Shown: positions 53,914 through 62,297 of the stretch, in pieces | How the letters are laid out: the number at the start of each line of letters is the position of its first letter | Numbering within the stretch: the first letter of the stretch is position 1 | Source: Halospeciosus flavus | Lineage (GTDB): Archaea; Halobacteriota; Halobacteria; Halobacteriales; Halobacteriaceae | Assembly: GCF_029814175.1 (NCBI RefSeq) | Contig: NZ_CP122312.1 | Location: 1,116,001-1,180,000, forward strand | Reading direction: 5' to 3' | DNA: 64,000 nucleotides | Notes under the pieces: generated by a model | Database searches by the model: none | What the model saw: only the letters and a program-made list of their open reading frames with translations | What the model was told of the DNA's origin: nothing | Position numbers and translations under genes: made by a program

Positions 53914-54752
53914 ATGCCCCCGAGCACCTCCTCAAGGTCGGCGACAGCGTTGAAGATGCCCAGCAACCCGAGCAGTATTATCGTGTACACGACGGCCAGC
54001 GCCGACGCGAACTGGATGTTGTAGTTGTCGAGGAACGCTTGCGCGATGTAGTTCGCGACCATCTTCTGTCCGGGGCCACCGAGGACGGCGGGCCCGAGGA
54101 AGGATCCGGCAGCGAGGATGAACACGATTAGCCCCGCGGCGACGACACCCGGGAGGCTGAGCGGCACGACGATCGAGGCGATCGTCCGCCATCGTCCGGC
54201 GCCGAGGATGCGGGAGGCATCCAGCAATTCGGTATCGATCGAGTTGAGCGAGTTGTAGATCGGCAACACAGCAAAGGGCAAATAGACGTTCATGAGGCCG
54301 ATGATGACTGCCGGCGTGGTGAACAGGAGATCGACCTCGAGGCCGGTGTACGTGGCGAGTGGCCCGGCCGGCGAGAAGAACAACAGCAGGCCGAAGTATC
54401 GGACGATGTATGCGATCCACAATGGAACGACGACGAGGGTCAGCGCCAGGCGTATCCGCCGACTCCCGAACGAGAGGTAGTACGAAAGGACGTACGCCAA
54501 CAGGAGGGTGAGGACGGTTGTCGCCGCCGCGTAGAGGAACGAACGGACGAACGCGTCGATGTAGAGGCTATCGAAGACCCGGTTGTACGCCTGGAAGGGC
54601 TGTCCGGTACCGAGGGCGAGACTCTCGGGAACCAGAAACACGAGTGGGAGGACGAAGAAGAGTCCCACCCAGGCGACGCCGAACGCCGCGAGGTGTCGAT
54701 TGCGAATCCGCGTGCTCATCCACCGGGGGATGGGACTTCGCTGGAACCTCAT
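53910..54752 (-). CDS. ABC transporter permease (PotB-like)
   Basis: 280 residues, six helices, EAA loop at LLDASRILGAGRWRTIASIV and PLSLPGVVAAGLIVFILAAG. Starts MRFQRSPIPRWMSTRIRNRH, ATG overlapping the ATPase stop by four bases. Forms the inner-membrane channel with the PotC-like subunit. Confidence 0.88.
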   Translation of the reverse strand: MRFQRSPIPRWMSTRIRNRHLAAFGVAWVGLFFVLPLVFLVPESLALGTGQPFQAYNRVFDSLYIDAFVRSFLYAAATTVLTLLLAYVLSYYLSFGSRRIRLALTLVVVPLWIAYIVRYFGLLLFFSPAGPLATYTGLEVDLLFTTPAVIIGLMNVYLPFAVLPIYNSLNSIDTELLDASRILGAGRWRTIASIVVPLSLPGVVAAGLIVFILAAGSFLGPAVLGGPGQKMVANYIAQAFLDNYNIQFASALAVVYTIILLGLLGIFNAVADLEEVLGGI

Positions 54753-55804
54753 ATCGAAATCACCTGCTCGGGGTCGAAGCGAACAACGACTTCGTCGCCG
54801 ACGTCGAAGTCGGGGAATCGATGGACGTGAGCGAGTGCGACAGAGCCATCCGCGAGTTCGACGTGGACTTCGGCACGGTCGCCGAGGTTCGCGATTTCCG
54901 TAATCGTCCCCGTGAACGCGTTTTCGGCGTCTGTAGCGTTTGGCGTCGACGCCGCGACGAGATCGATGTCCTCCGGGCGCACGTACAGTGAGAGCTCTGT
55001 GCGGTCCGGGTAGGTTCCACTGACCGTGATGGGTTTGCTGTCGTTGTGTACGACCGCACGGTTGTCGCCCTGCTGGGTGACCTGCCCGTGGAAGCGAGTG
55101 GACTTCCCGACGAATTCGGCGACAAACTGGTTCGCCGGTGACTCGTAGATTCGCTCGGGCTCGTCGATCTGTTGGGCCTTGCCGTCGTTCAAGACAACCA
55201 CCTTATCCGACATCGAGAGGGCGTCCTCCTGATCGTGTGTGACGTAAAGGGAGGTCACGCCAACTTCACGCTGGATGCGGTTCAGCCAGCCACGCATCTC
55301 CTCGCGCAGCACTCGGTCGAGTCCTGTAAGCGGCTCGTCCAAGAGGAGGATGTCGGGTTCGTACGCGAGTGCGCGAGCCAACGAGACCCGCTGTTGTTGG
55401 CCACCGGAAAGCTCACCGGGACGGTGGTCGCCGTGATCGGGCATATCGACGAGTTCGAGTGACTCGTCGACCCGGTCGTCGACGGCGGCCTTCTCGTAGC
55501 CGTGCATCTTCAGCCCGTACGCGATGTTTTCGCGCACGGTCATGTGGGGGAAGAGCGCCGTATTCTGGAACGCCATCCCGATGTTGCGCTTCTCGGGTGG
55601 GTCGTCAGTCACGTCCTCCCCGCGGAGGAAGATTTGCCCATCTGTTGGTTCGATGAGTCCGGCGATCGCGTGCAGTGTCGTCGACTTGCCACAGCCGCTC
55701 GGTCCGAGGAGTGTGACGAATTCACCCTCCTCGATACGGAACGACAGGGAGTCGACCGCACAGAGGTCGCCGTAGTACTTCGTGAAGTCTTTCACTTCCA
55801 ACAT
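54749..55804 (-). CDS. ABC transporter ATP-binding protein (PotA-like)
   Basis: 351 residues. Walker A LLGPSGCGKSTTL, Q-loop MAFQNTALFPHMTV, signature ELSGGQQQRVSLARAL, Walker B ILLLDEPLTGLD, H-loop YVTHDQEDALSM. The C-terminal TOBE domain (RTELSLYVRPEDIDLVAAST, FTGTITEIANLGDRAEVHVE) is typical of PotA/FbpC-type importers. Energises uptake with the two permeases. Confidence 0.93.
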   Translation of the reverse strand: MLEVKDFTKYYGDLCAVDSLSFRIEEGEFVTLLGPSGCGKSTTLHAIAGLIEPTDGQIFLRGEDVTDDPPEKRNIGMAFQNTALFPHMTVRENIAYGLKMHGYEKAAVDDRVDESLELVDMPDHGDHRPGELSGGQQQRVSLARALAYEPDILLLDEPLTGLDRVLREEMRGWLNRIQREVGVTSLYVTHDQEDALSMSDKVVVLNDGKAQQIDEPERIYESPANQFVAEFVGKSTRFHGQVTQQGDNRAVVHNDSKPITVSGTYPDRTELSLYVRPEDIDLVAASTPNATDAENAFTGTITEIANLGDRAEVHVELADGSVALAHVHRFPDFDVGDEVVVRFDPEQVISI

Positions 55805-55834
55805 AATTTCGATATGGGTCCTCGACTAGTCGTG

Positions 55835-56932
55835 TTAGGCCTTGATTTGACCGAGACGCTGCGACCAGGCCTCCTGCTTGGGGAGGAGCACCGACCAGTC
55901 CCGGAAGGCCAGATCCGACGCCGGCGCGTAGTCCGGGAACTCTTTCATCCACTTCGGCGGGTTCGGAACCTGCACCGTGTAGTTCATCCCTTTCGCGATC
56001 GACAGCAGGTGCTCTCGCTGGTACGTGAAGTTGAGGAGATCGTGCACCGCGTCCTTGTGTTTGGTCCCCTTCACAATCGCGAGGTTGTCGGCCCACGCCA
56101 TTGCGCCCTCCTCGGGGATGACGTACTTGATGTGGTCGTACCCCTCTTCTTGGAGTGCGAGAACCCGGCCACCCCACGCCTCACAGATCCACGCGTTCTC
56201 CTGACGGAGATACCGGATGGAGGTCGCGCCATTACTCCAATAGGAGAAGACGTTCGTGTCCTGTGCCTTCGCCTCCTGGAACATCTTGTCCGTCTTCGAT
56301 TGGTTTCCAGGAACCTTGTTGACGTTCAGATTAACCGAAATCGCACAGTTCGAGAGCCGGTCGATCGTCCGGTCGATGAGCGATACCTTCTCCTCGTATT
56401 TGGGGTCTTTGAGGTCGTCCCAGGTCGTGAGTTCCGTGTCGATCTTCTCGGTGTTGTACGCGTAGCCGGTCGCTCCGTTCTCACGGATTAGTCCCATCGT
56501 CTTCCCATCGTCGGAGGTCAGGAACGGGAGTCCGCGTGCGCTCTCGCGGATGTTCTCCTTGAAGTTAGGGACCTTCGAGAGGTCGATCGGCTCCAGGACG
56601 TCTTCTTTCTGTGCCCGAGCCATTCCCGTGTCGTTCAGCGCGACGACGTCGTAGGCCCCTGGGTTCTGCTTGACGAGCGACAGCATCTCGGTCGTACCGC
56701 CAGCCGGCGTTCCCGAGACTGTCACACCGTTCTCCTCGCCCCACTTGTTGAAGACATCCATCTGCGTCTTCTGGGTGTTCCCGCCGAATCCGATGAACCG
56801 GAGTTTGGAGGGTTTCCCACCCGATGAGGCATTCTGTCCAGAACCAGTGCTGCAGCCAGCCAGTGCAGTTACACCGCCTATTCCCGCGACTTGCAAGAAT
56901 CGCCGCCTCTTGTGCGTGTTGTTACCTGACAT
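55835..56932 (-). CDS. ABC transporter substrate-binding lipoprotein (PotD-like)
   Basis: 365 residues. Twin-arginine signal HKRRRFLQVAGIGGVTALAG with lipobox LAGC, Ser/Gly linker, then a type II periplasmic binding fold: LRFIGFGGNTQKTQMDVFNK, PGAYDVVALNDTGMARAQKE, TGYAYNTEKIDTELTTWDDL, EEGAMAWADNLAIVKGTKHK. This is the spermidine/putrescine-binding type. First gene of the operon; a dyad TATAG-CATA-CTATA lies at its promoter (56949-56962). The ligand could be a polyamine or another amine. Confidence 0.88.
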   Translation of the reverse strand: MSGNNTHKRRRFLQVAGIGGVTALAGCSTGSGQNASSGGKPSKLRFIGFGGNTQKTQMDVFNKWGEENGVTVSGTPAGGTTEMLSLVKQNPGAYDVVALNDTGMARAQKEDVLEPIDLSKVPNFKENIRESARGLPFLTSDDGKTMGLIRENGATGYAYNTEKIDTELTTWDDLKDPKYEEKVSLIDRTIDRLSNCAISVNLNVNKVPGNQSKTDKMFQEAKAQDTNVFSYWSNGATSIRYLRQENAWICEAWGGRVLALQEEGYDHIKYVIPEEGAMAWADNLAIVKGTKHKDAVHDLLNFTYQREHLLSIAKGMNYTVQVPNPPKWMKEFPDYAPASDLAFRDWSVLLPKQEAWSQRLGQIKA

Positions 56933-56948
56933 GCCCACCCCGTGGTTG

Positions 56949-56962
56949 TATAGCATACTATA
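56949..56962. promoter_or_regulatory. TATAG-N4-CTATA dyad in the divergent promoter region
   Basis: It overlaps the likely TATA element of the ABC operon (TTAATATAG, minus strand), 17-30 bp upstream of the ATG at 56932. Candidate operator for the Lrp-type regulator at 61731. Confidence 0.4.
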
Positions 56963-57079
56963 TTAATCTTTCTTAGCCGTAGATTTCCCAATCGAATCGC
57001 AGATGATTCGGAACTTTCCCAAAATAATGGAAATTCTTATGAGGGGTAGCGCAGAACAATGGTAGTGCCACGATAACAG

Positions 57080-57880
57080 ATGTCATCAACTCCAACCACG
57101 GACGATCGACCGGTTCGCTACGATGTCGAAGATCGAATCGCACGAATCACGCTGGATCGGCCAGATAGCCTCAACGCGGTCACTCCCGAACTCTACGAGG
57201 GGATCGAAGCGGGCCTCGAACAGGCGGCCGCCGACGATGCACGCGTCGTCGTCATTCAGGGCGAGGGACGTGCGTTCTGTGTCGGCGCCGACATGGAACA
57301 ACACGACGAACGCGAGCGCTCGGCGAAGGAGCGCCGCGAGTACGTCTGGCGAGCACAGGACGCCTGTCGAGCGGTCCAGACCAGCGATTTACCCGTGATT
57401 GCCAGCGTGCACGGATACGCAATCGGTGCAGGCGCGGAACTCGCGCTCAGTGCGGACTTCCTCGTCATGAGTGAAGATGCCGAGATCCGGTTCCCGGAAG
57501 TGAGCATCGGCACCTACGTCGGCGGCGGCGTGAGCTACACGCTGTCCGCACGTGTGGGTGCGGCGAAGGCCAAAGAGCTCGTCCTCCGCGGTGCGACCGT
57601 TACTGGAGCCGAGGCTGACGAGATGGGCCTTGCCAGTGAAGTCGTGCCGAGAGCAGATCTCGAGGACGAGGTCGACGAGTTGGCCGATGACCTTGCAGGG
57701 AATGCACCGATTCCGATGGCGTTCGCAAAAGAGCAATTCGACCCGGCTCGCCAGGCAGACCGGGACCACCGGCTCACCGCCGAAGCCGAAGCACTGCTCG
57801 CCTGCATGGGGACCGACGACTGGCAGGAAGGCGTCGACGCGTTCGCAGAAGACCGCGATCCAGTCTTCACGGGTGAGTGA
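57080..57880 (+). CDS. Enoyl-CoA hydratase/isomerase family protein (first)
   Basis: 266 residues. Crotonase fold: RPDSLNAVTPELYEGIE, oxyanion hole FCVGADMEQHD and HGYAIGAGAELALSADF, and catalytic-region FPEVSIGTYVGGG. Hydrates or isomerises an acyl-CoA. First gene of a tight plus-strand operon of five genes, divergent from the ABC importer. Substrate unknown; the company of an acyl-CoA synthetase and nitrilase suggests catabolism of an N-containing acid. Confidence 0.88.
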   Translation: MSSTPTTDDRPVRYDVEDRIARITLDRPDSLNAVTPELYEGIEAGLEQAAADDARVVVIQGEGRAFCVGADMEQHDERERSAKERREYVWRAQDACRAVQTSDLPVIASVHGYAIGAGAELALSADFLVMSEDAEIRFPEVSIGTYVGGGVSYTLSARVGAAKAKELVLRGATVTGAEADEMGLASEVVPRADLEDEVDELADDLAGNAPIPMAFAKEQFDPARQADRDHRLTAEAEALLACMGTDDWQEGVDAFAEDRDPVFTGE

Positions 57881-57881
57881 G

Positions 57882-60071
57882 ATGGGTGAAACAGATATCG
57901 ACCGGATTCTCGACCCGGATTCGGTCGCCGTCGTGGGTGCCTCGACGGACGAGACGAAACGTGGCTACCAGGCGATCCAGACACTACAGAACAGCGGGTA
58001 CGACGGAGATATCTATCCAGTGAACCCGAATGCCGACGAGATTCGCGGGCTTACCGTCTACCCGACAGTCTCCTCGATTCCTGCACGTGTCGATCTCGCC
58101 CTTATCGTGACACCAGCGCCGATCGTTCCCGACGTCCTCGAAGACTGTGGTGACACCGACCTCGCGGGCGCGATCGTCGTCGCTGTCGGGTTCAGTGAAT
58201 CCGGCGCCGACGGCGAAGCACTCGAAGAAGAAATCGTCTCGATCGCTCGCGAGAACGATATCCGCCTCATCGGCCCGAACACCTCCGGAATGATTAACGT
58301 CCATCGCGGGCTCAATCTCGTCGGCGCCGATATCGTCCCCGAGGGGAACCTCGCCTTACTCTGCCAGAGTGGCAACATGGCGATTGGACTATTTACAGAA
58401 GCCGCCGACCGAGATGGGGCTGGCTTCAGCCACTACGTCGGCGTCGGAAACGAGTCGGACCTCCACTTCGACGAATACCTCCCGTTCTTCGTCGATCACG
58501 ACGAGACCGATGCCGTCGTGTTGTACGTCGAGGGGATGGAGGATGGCCGTGCGTTCCTCGAGACGACAAGCCAGGTCACGACCGACCTCCCGATTATTGC
58601 TCTCAAAAGCGGGCGCACCGAGGCGGGCAAGCAGTCGGCGAGTTCCCACACCGGGTCGCTCGCGGGCGACAGTCGTGTCGCCGACGCGGTCTATCGACAG
58701 GCAGGCATCGTGACCGTCGACCGATCCGACGAACTACTGCCAGTCAGTCGCGCGCTCGCTGACCTTCCTGCCGCATCTGGGACGAATATCGGCATCCTGG
58801 CTGACGGCGGTGGTCACGCGACTCTTGCCGCCGACGCACTCGTCGACCGTGGACTCGACGTCCCCAGGCTCGGGGACGCTACACAGACGACGCTCCAGAA
58901 CCACCTGCCAGACGCCGCGAGTATCGTCAATCCAGTCGACGTCGCGGGCGGGACTGATGACGACCCGAGTGTGTTCTTCGACTGTGCGGAGGCGATCGCC
59001 GCCGACCCGAACGTAGATGCACTCCTCCTCACCGGTCTCTTTGGTGGGTACGGGATCCGATTCGCCGACGAGTACACGGACGTCGAAACGCGGACTGCCG
59101 AACGGCTCGCGACACTCGTCGACGAGTACGACATCCCCGTCGTCGTCCAGAGCGCGTACGAAGGATTCGACACGGAAGCCCACGAGGTCCTCCGGGCACA
59201 CGGCATCCCGGTCCTCCAGTCACTCGAGGTCGCGACGAGTTGCCTCGACGCACTGTCGACCTACGGGACACACCTCGAAACAGCCGACACGAAGAGTGAC
59301 TTCACGCTCGACCGAGACGAACCGGCACCATCGGAGTCACTCACGTCGGCTCTCAAGGCAGGCCACGACACCCTCTCCGAGTACGAGTCGAAGGAACTCC
59401 TCGATCAGAACGGTGTCACCGTCACGCCCTATCGGCTCGCGACGTCCGCCGACGAGGCCGTTGTGGCCTTCGAGGCGTTCGACGAACCCGTCGCGATGAA
59501 GGTCGTCTCCCGCGATATCGTCCACAAGTCCGAAGCCGACGGCATCGCGCTGGACGTCGATAGCCCCACAGTTGCCCGTAACCAGTACCACGAGCTACTC
59601 GACGCCGCCCGCAGCTACGACCCCGAGGCGGAACTCGATGGGGTACTCGTCTCTCCGATGCGTGAGGACGGCATCGAAGTCATCGTCGGTACCGTCGACG
59701 ACCAGCAGTTCGGTCCCGTCGAGATGTTCGGGCTCGGCGGCATCTTCGTCGAGGTGCTCGAAGACGTCGGATTCCGTGGGCTCCCACTCACTGAAGCAGA
59801 CGCTCGAGCGCTCGTCGACGACATCGAGGCCCAGGCGATGCTCGACGGCGCTCGCGGGGATCCAGCGGTCAGCCGCGAGGCCCTCGTCGAGTTGCTGGTA
59901 GACGTCTCGGACCTCGTGGCGTCGAACCCGGCTATCGCCGAACTCGACCTGAATCCGGTCCTCGCCGGGCCGGATGGTGTCGAGATTCTCGACGCGAGCA
60001 TCACACTCGAGTCGCGTGAGGAAGTTGCGAAGCGGAATCTCGTCGCGACTGGGGGTGTCGACGATGAGTGA
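57882..60071 (+). CDS. ADP-forming acyl-CoA synthetase (fused alpha-beta)
   Basis: 729 residues from ATG 57882, one base after the previous stop. CoA-binding domain (SVAVVGASTDETKRGYQAIQ), ligase-CoA domain with the phosphohistidine motif SASSHTGSLAGDSRV, and an ATP-grasp domain at about 500-729 (YESKELLDQNGVTVTPYRLA, PVAMKVVSRDIVHKSEADGI, MFGLGGIFVEVLEDVGFRGL). Converts an acid plus CoA and ATP to acyl-CoA and ADP, or the reverse, making ATP. Feeds or drains the CoA esters used by the flanking hydratases. Confidence 0.9.
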   Translation: MGETDIDRILDPDSVAVVGASTDETKRGYQAIQTLQNSGYDGDIYPVNPNADEIRGLTVYPTVSSIPARVDLALIVTPAPIVPDVLEDCGDTDLAGAIVVAVGFSESGADGEALEEEIVSIARENDIRLIGPNTSGMINVHRGLNLVGADIVPEGNLALLCQSGNMAIGLFTEAADRDGAGFSHYVGVGNESDLHFDEYLPFFVDHDETDAVVLYVEGMEDGRAFLETTSQVTTDLPIIALKSGRTEAGKQSASSHTGSLAGDSRVADAVYRQAGIVTVDRSDELLPVSRALADLPAASGTNIGILADGGGHATLAADALVDRGLDVPRLGDATQTTLQNHLPDAASIVNPVDVAGGTDDDPSVFFDCAEAIAADPNVDALLLTGLFGGYGIRFADEYTDVETRTAERLATLVDEYDIPVVVQSAYEGFDTEAHEVLRAHGIPVLQSLEVATSCLDALSTYGTHLETADTKSDFTLDRDEPAPSESLTSALKAGHDTLSEYESKELLDQNGVTVTPYRLATSADEAVVAFEAFDEPVAMKVVSRDIVHKSEADGIALDVDSPTVARNQYHELLDAARSYDPEAELDGVLVSPMREDGIEVIVGTVDDQQFGPVEMFGLGGIFVEVLEDVGFRGLPLTEADARALVDDIEAQAMLDGARGDPAVSREALVELLVDVSDLVASNPAIAELDLNPVLAGPDGVEILDASITLESREEVAKRNLVATGGVDDE

Positions 60072-60870
60072 GGCGATTGCGGTCGACTCGGAGACGGTGG
60101 CAGTAACCCGTCCGACAGACCACGTTGTCCGACTCACACTCGATCGTCCGGACGTGATGAACGCCTACAACGAGGAACTGCTCCGCTCGGTCGTCGAGGC
60201 GCTGACAGCCGCCGACGACACCGCCGACGTCCGAGCGATCGTGCTTCACGGGAGTGGTGATGGGTTCTGTGCTGGAGTCGACCTAAACGACATGCCACTC
60301 ACCCCAGAGATGGACTTCGCGGACTACGAGGACGGTCTCGGACTGTTCCAAGACGTCGTCCGGACGCTCCGCTCGATTCAGACTCCAGTCGTCGCAGCCA
60401 TCGATGGCTACGCACTCGGCGCTGGCTGTGATACGGCTCTGGCCTGTGATTTTCGCGTCGTCGACGACGATGCCGTCATCGGCGAGACGTTCATCGACGT
60501 CGGGTTCGTTCCCGGCGACGGCGGCGCGTACCTCCTCCCACGGCTGATCGGCGAGGAACGGGCGAAAGAACTCATCTTCACCGGCCGCAAACTCGCCGGC
60601 GCGGAGATCGTAGAGTGGGGCCTGGCACGCGAGCACGTCGAGGGAGACGTCGTCGAGGCAGCACAGTCCTTTGCCGAGACACTCGCCGAGTCACCGCCCG
60701 TTGCAGTTGGCCAGAGTAAAGCGCTGGTCAACGAGAGCCAGGATATCGATCTCGAAACCGCGTTCGAGCACGCAACCCGTGCCCAGCGAATCTGTGCCCA
60801 GACCGAAGACCACGCCGAAGCGGTCGCCGCGTTCAGCGAGGACCGCGAACCCGAGTTCGAGGGACGATGA
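60064..60870 (+). CDS. Enoyl-CoA hydratase/isomerase family protein (second)
   Basis: 268 residues, ATG 60064 overlapping the previous stop by eight bases. Crotonase motifs RPDVMNAYNEELL, DGFCAGVDLNDM and DGYALGAGCDTALACDF, GFVPGDGGAYLLPRLIG. Clearly diverged from the first hydratase (57080), so it probably acts on a different CoA ester in the same pathway. Confidence 0.88.
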   Translation: MSEAIAVDSETVAVTRPTDHVVRLTLDRPDVMNAYNEELLRSVVEALTAADDTADVRAIVLHGSGDGFCAGVDLNDMPLTPEMDFADYEDGLGLFQDVVRTLRSIQTPVVAAIDGYALGAGCDTALACDFRVVDDDAVIGETFIDVGFVPGDGGAYLLPRLIGEERAKELIFTGRKLAGAEIVEWGLAREHVEGDVVEAAQSFAETLAESPPVAVGQSKALVNESQDIDLETAFEHATRAQRICAQTEDHAEAVAAFSEDREPEFEGR

Positions 60871-61682
60871 CCACACTCGACTCGTTCACGTGTCGGCTCG
60901 TCCAGTGGGAAACCTCGCTTGGCCCGCCCGACGATGGGACACTCGACGCCATGAGTGAGACGATTCGGGCAGCGGGTTCGGACCAGGTTGACCTCGTCAT
61001 CTTTCCGGAACTCGTGACGACTGGCTACCACGTCTTCGACCGACTCGCCGACGATGCCGAACCGATTCCGGGACCGACGACCGACCGTCTCGGACGCGTG
61101 GCCGCCGACGCCGACGTCCACGTTCTGTTCGGGATGCCCGGCCGTACCGATACGGGATATCAGAACGCGGCAGTCTGGCTCGACCGAGACGGCGCGGTTC
61201 GGGCGGCGCATGTGAAACGGCATCGATGGGGCGCCGAACGCGACGCCTTCGAGCCTGGTCCGGGCCCGACCGTCGTGGAAACAGATTTCGGGACGTTCGG
61301 ACTCCAGATCTGCTACGAGGCGAACTTCCCCGAAGCGAGTGCCGACCTCGCACGCACGGGCGTCGACGCAATCATCAATATCTCGGCGTGGTCCGTCACG
61401 ATGGAACCAGACTGGCACACACTCCTCCCCGCCCGGGCACTCGAGAACGGGGCCTACCTCCTCGGGTGCAACCTCGTCGGCGACGAGGAATCGACGACGT
61501 TCTGCGGGCACAGTAAGGCCATCAATCCGGATGGGACTGTGCAGACGGAACTCGACGAGACTGCGGGAACGCTCACAGTGACGCTCGAACGGGACCGATT
61601 GCGCACCGAACGCGACCGCAATCCGATGCGACACGACCGGGAGCAACTCGCGGCAGATGGACGTGAGGAGCAGACAGACTGA
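60867..61682 (+). CDS. Carbon-nitrogen hydrolase (nitrilase superfamily)
   Basis: 271 residues. Catalytic triad of the superfamily is complete: Glu in FPELVTTGYHVF, Lys in AHVKRHRWGA, Cys in LQICYEANFPEAS. Members hydrolyse amides, carbamoyl groups or nitriles. Its start overlaps the preceding stop by four bases, so it is translated with the CoA genes, implying that it releases an acid from an amide before CoA activation. Confidence 0.88.
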   Translation: MTTLDSFTCRLVQWETSLGPPDDGTLDAMSETIRAAGSDQVDLVIFPELVTTGYHVFDRLADDAEPIPGPTTDRLGRVAADADVHVLFGMPGRTDTGYQNAAVWLDRDGAVRAAHVKRHRWGAERDAFEPGPGPTVVETDFGTFGLQICYEANFPEASADLARTGVDAIINISAWSVTMEPDWHTLLPARALENGAYLLGCNLVGDEESTTFCGHSKAINPDGTVQTELDETAGTLTVTLERDRLRTERDRNPMRHDREQLAADGREEQTD

Positions 61683-61730
61683 ATCCGGTTGTCGGTGAGA
61701 CTAATAAAACTCGCACTCCACGACACAGTA

Positions 61731-62231
61731 ATGCCCGAAATCGACCTTGACGAGACGGACTTCAGACTTCTCCAGTGGCTTGATCGCGAAGGTGAAGTCG
61801 ACGTCGACGAAGCCGCCGAGGAGTTCGACATCAGCACGTCGACGGTGTACTACCGACTCGACAAGTACCGCCAGCAAGGCATCCTGAAGGGGAATGTTGC
61901 GGACCTCGATCCAGCCAAACTCGGCCTCGAACTCGCGGCAATCACGACGATCGAGACGAGCTACGAACGCAGCCACGACGAAATCGCGGAGGAACTCGCC
62001 GAACTCTCGGGTGTTCAGCGAGTGTACTCGATGCTCGGTGAGATGTCCTTTTACGTCTTCTCGCATGTCTCCGACCATAGCCATCTCCAGCGGATCTCGG
62101 AGAGCATCATCGAGATCGACGGCGTCGAGAACTCCGTGACCAACGTCGTACTCCGGACCTACAAGGACGACCCGCGACTCCTCAGCAACTACGACGAAGA
62201 CGACCTCGAGCAACTCTTCAACGAAGAGTGA
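61731..62231 (+). CDS. Lrp/AsnC-family transcriptional regulator
   Basis: 166 residues from ATG 61731. HTH DETDFRLLQWLDREGEVDVD, ISTSTVYYRLDKYRQQGI and an AsnC-type ligand domain with ITTIETSYERSHDEIAEELA, GVQRVYSMLGEMSFYVFSHV. Last gene of the operon, probably controls it and perhaps the divergent ABC importer in response to a substrate or amino acid. Confidence 0.88.
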   Translation: MPEIDLDETDFRLLQWLDREGEVDVDEAAEEFDISTSTVYYRLDKYRQQGILKGNVADLDPAKLGLELAAITTIETSYERSHDEIAEELAELSGVQRVYSMLGEMSFYVFSHVSDHSHLQRISESIIEIDGVENSVTNVVLRTYKDDPRLLSNYDEDDLEQLFNEE

Positions 62232-62297
62232 AACTCGGCTGGGGGGTCATTCACGTCGGTACGTCCCACAAGTGTGGGGTCCGATATCCACGGAGCG

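Noticed and set aside
57552..57881. Upstream extension of the acyl-CoA synthetase frame
   Set aside because: It overlaps the enoyl-CoA hydratase gene and has shadow composition. The ATG at 57882 begins the CoA-binding domain.
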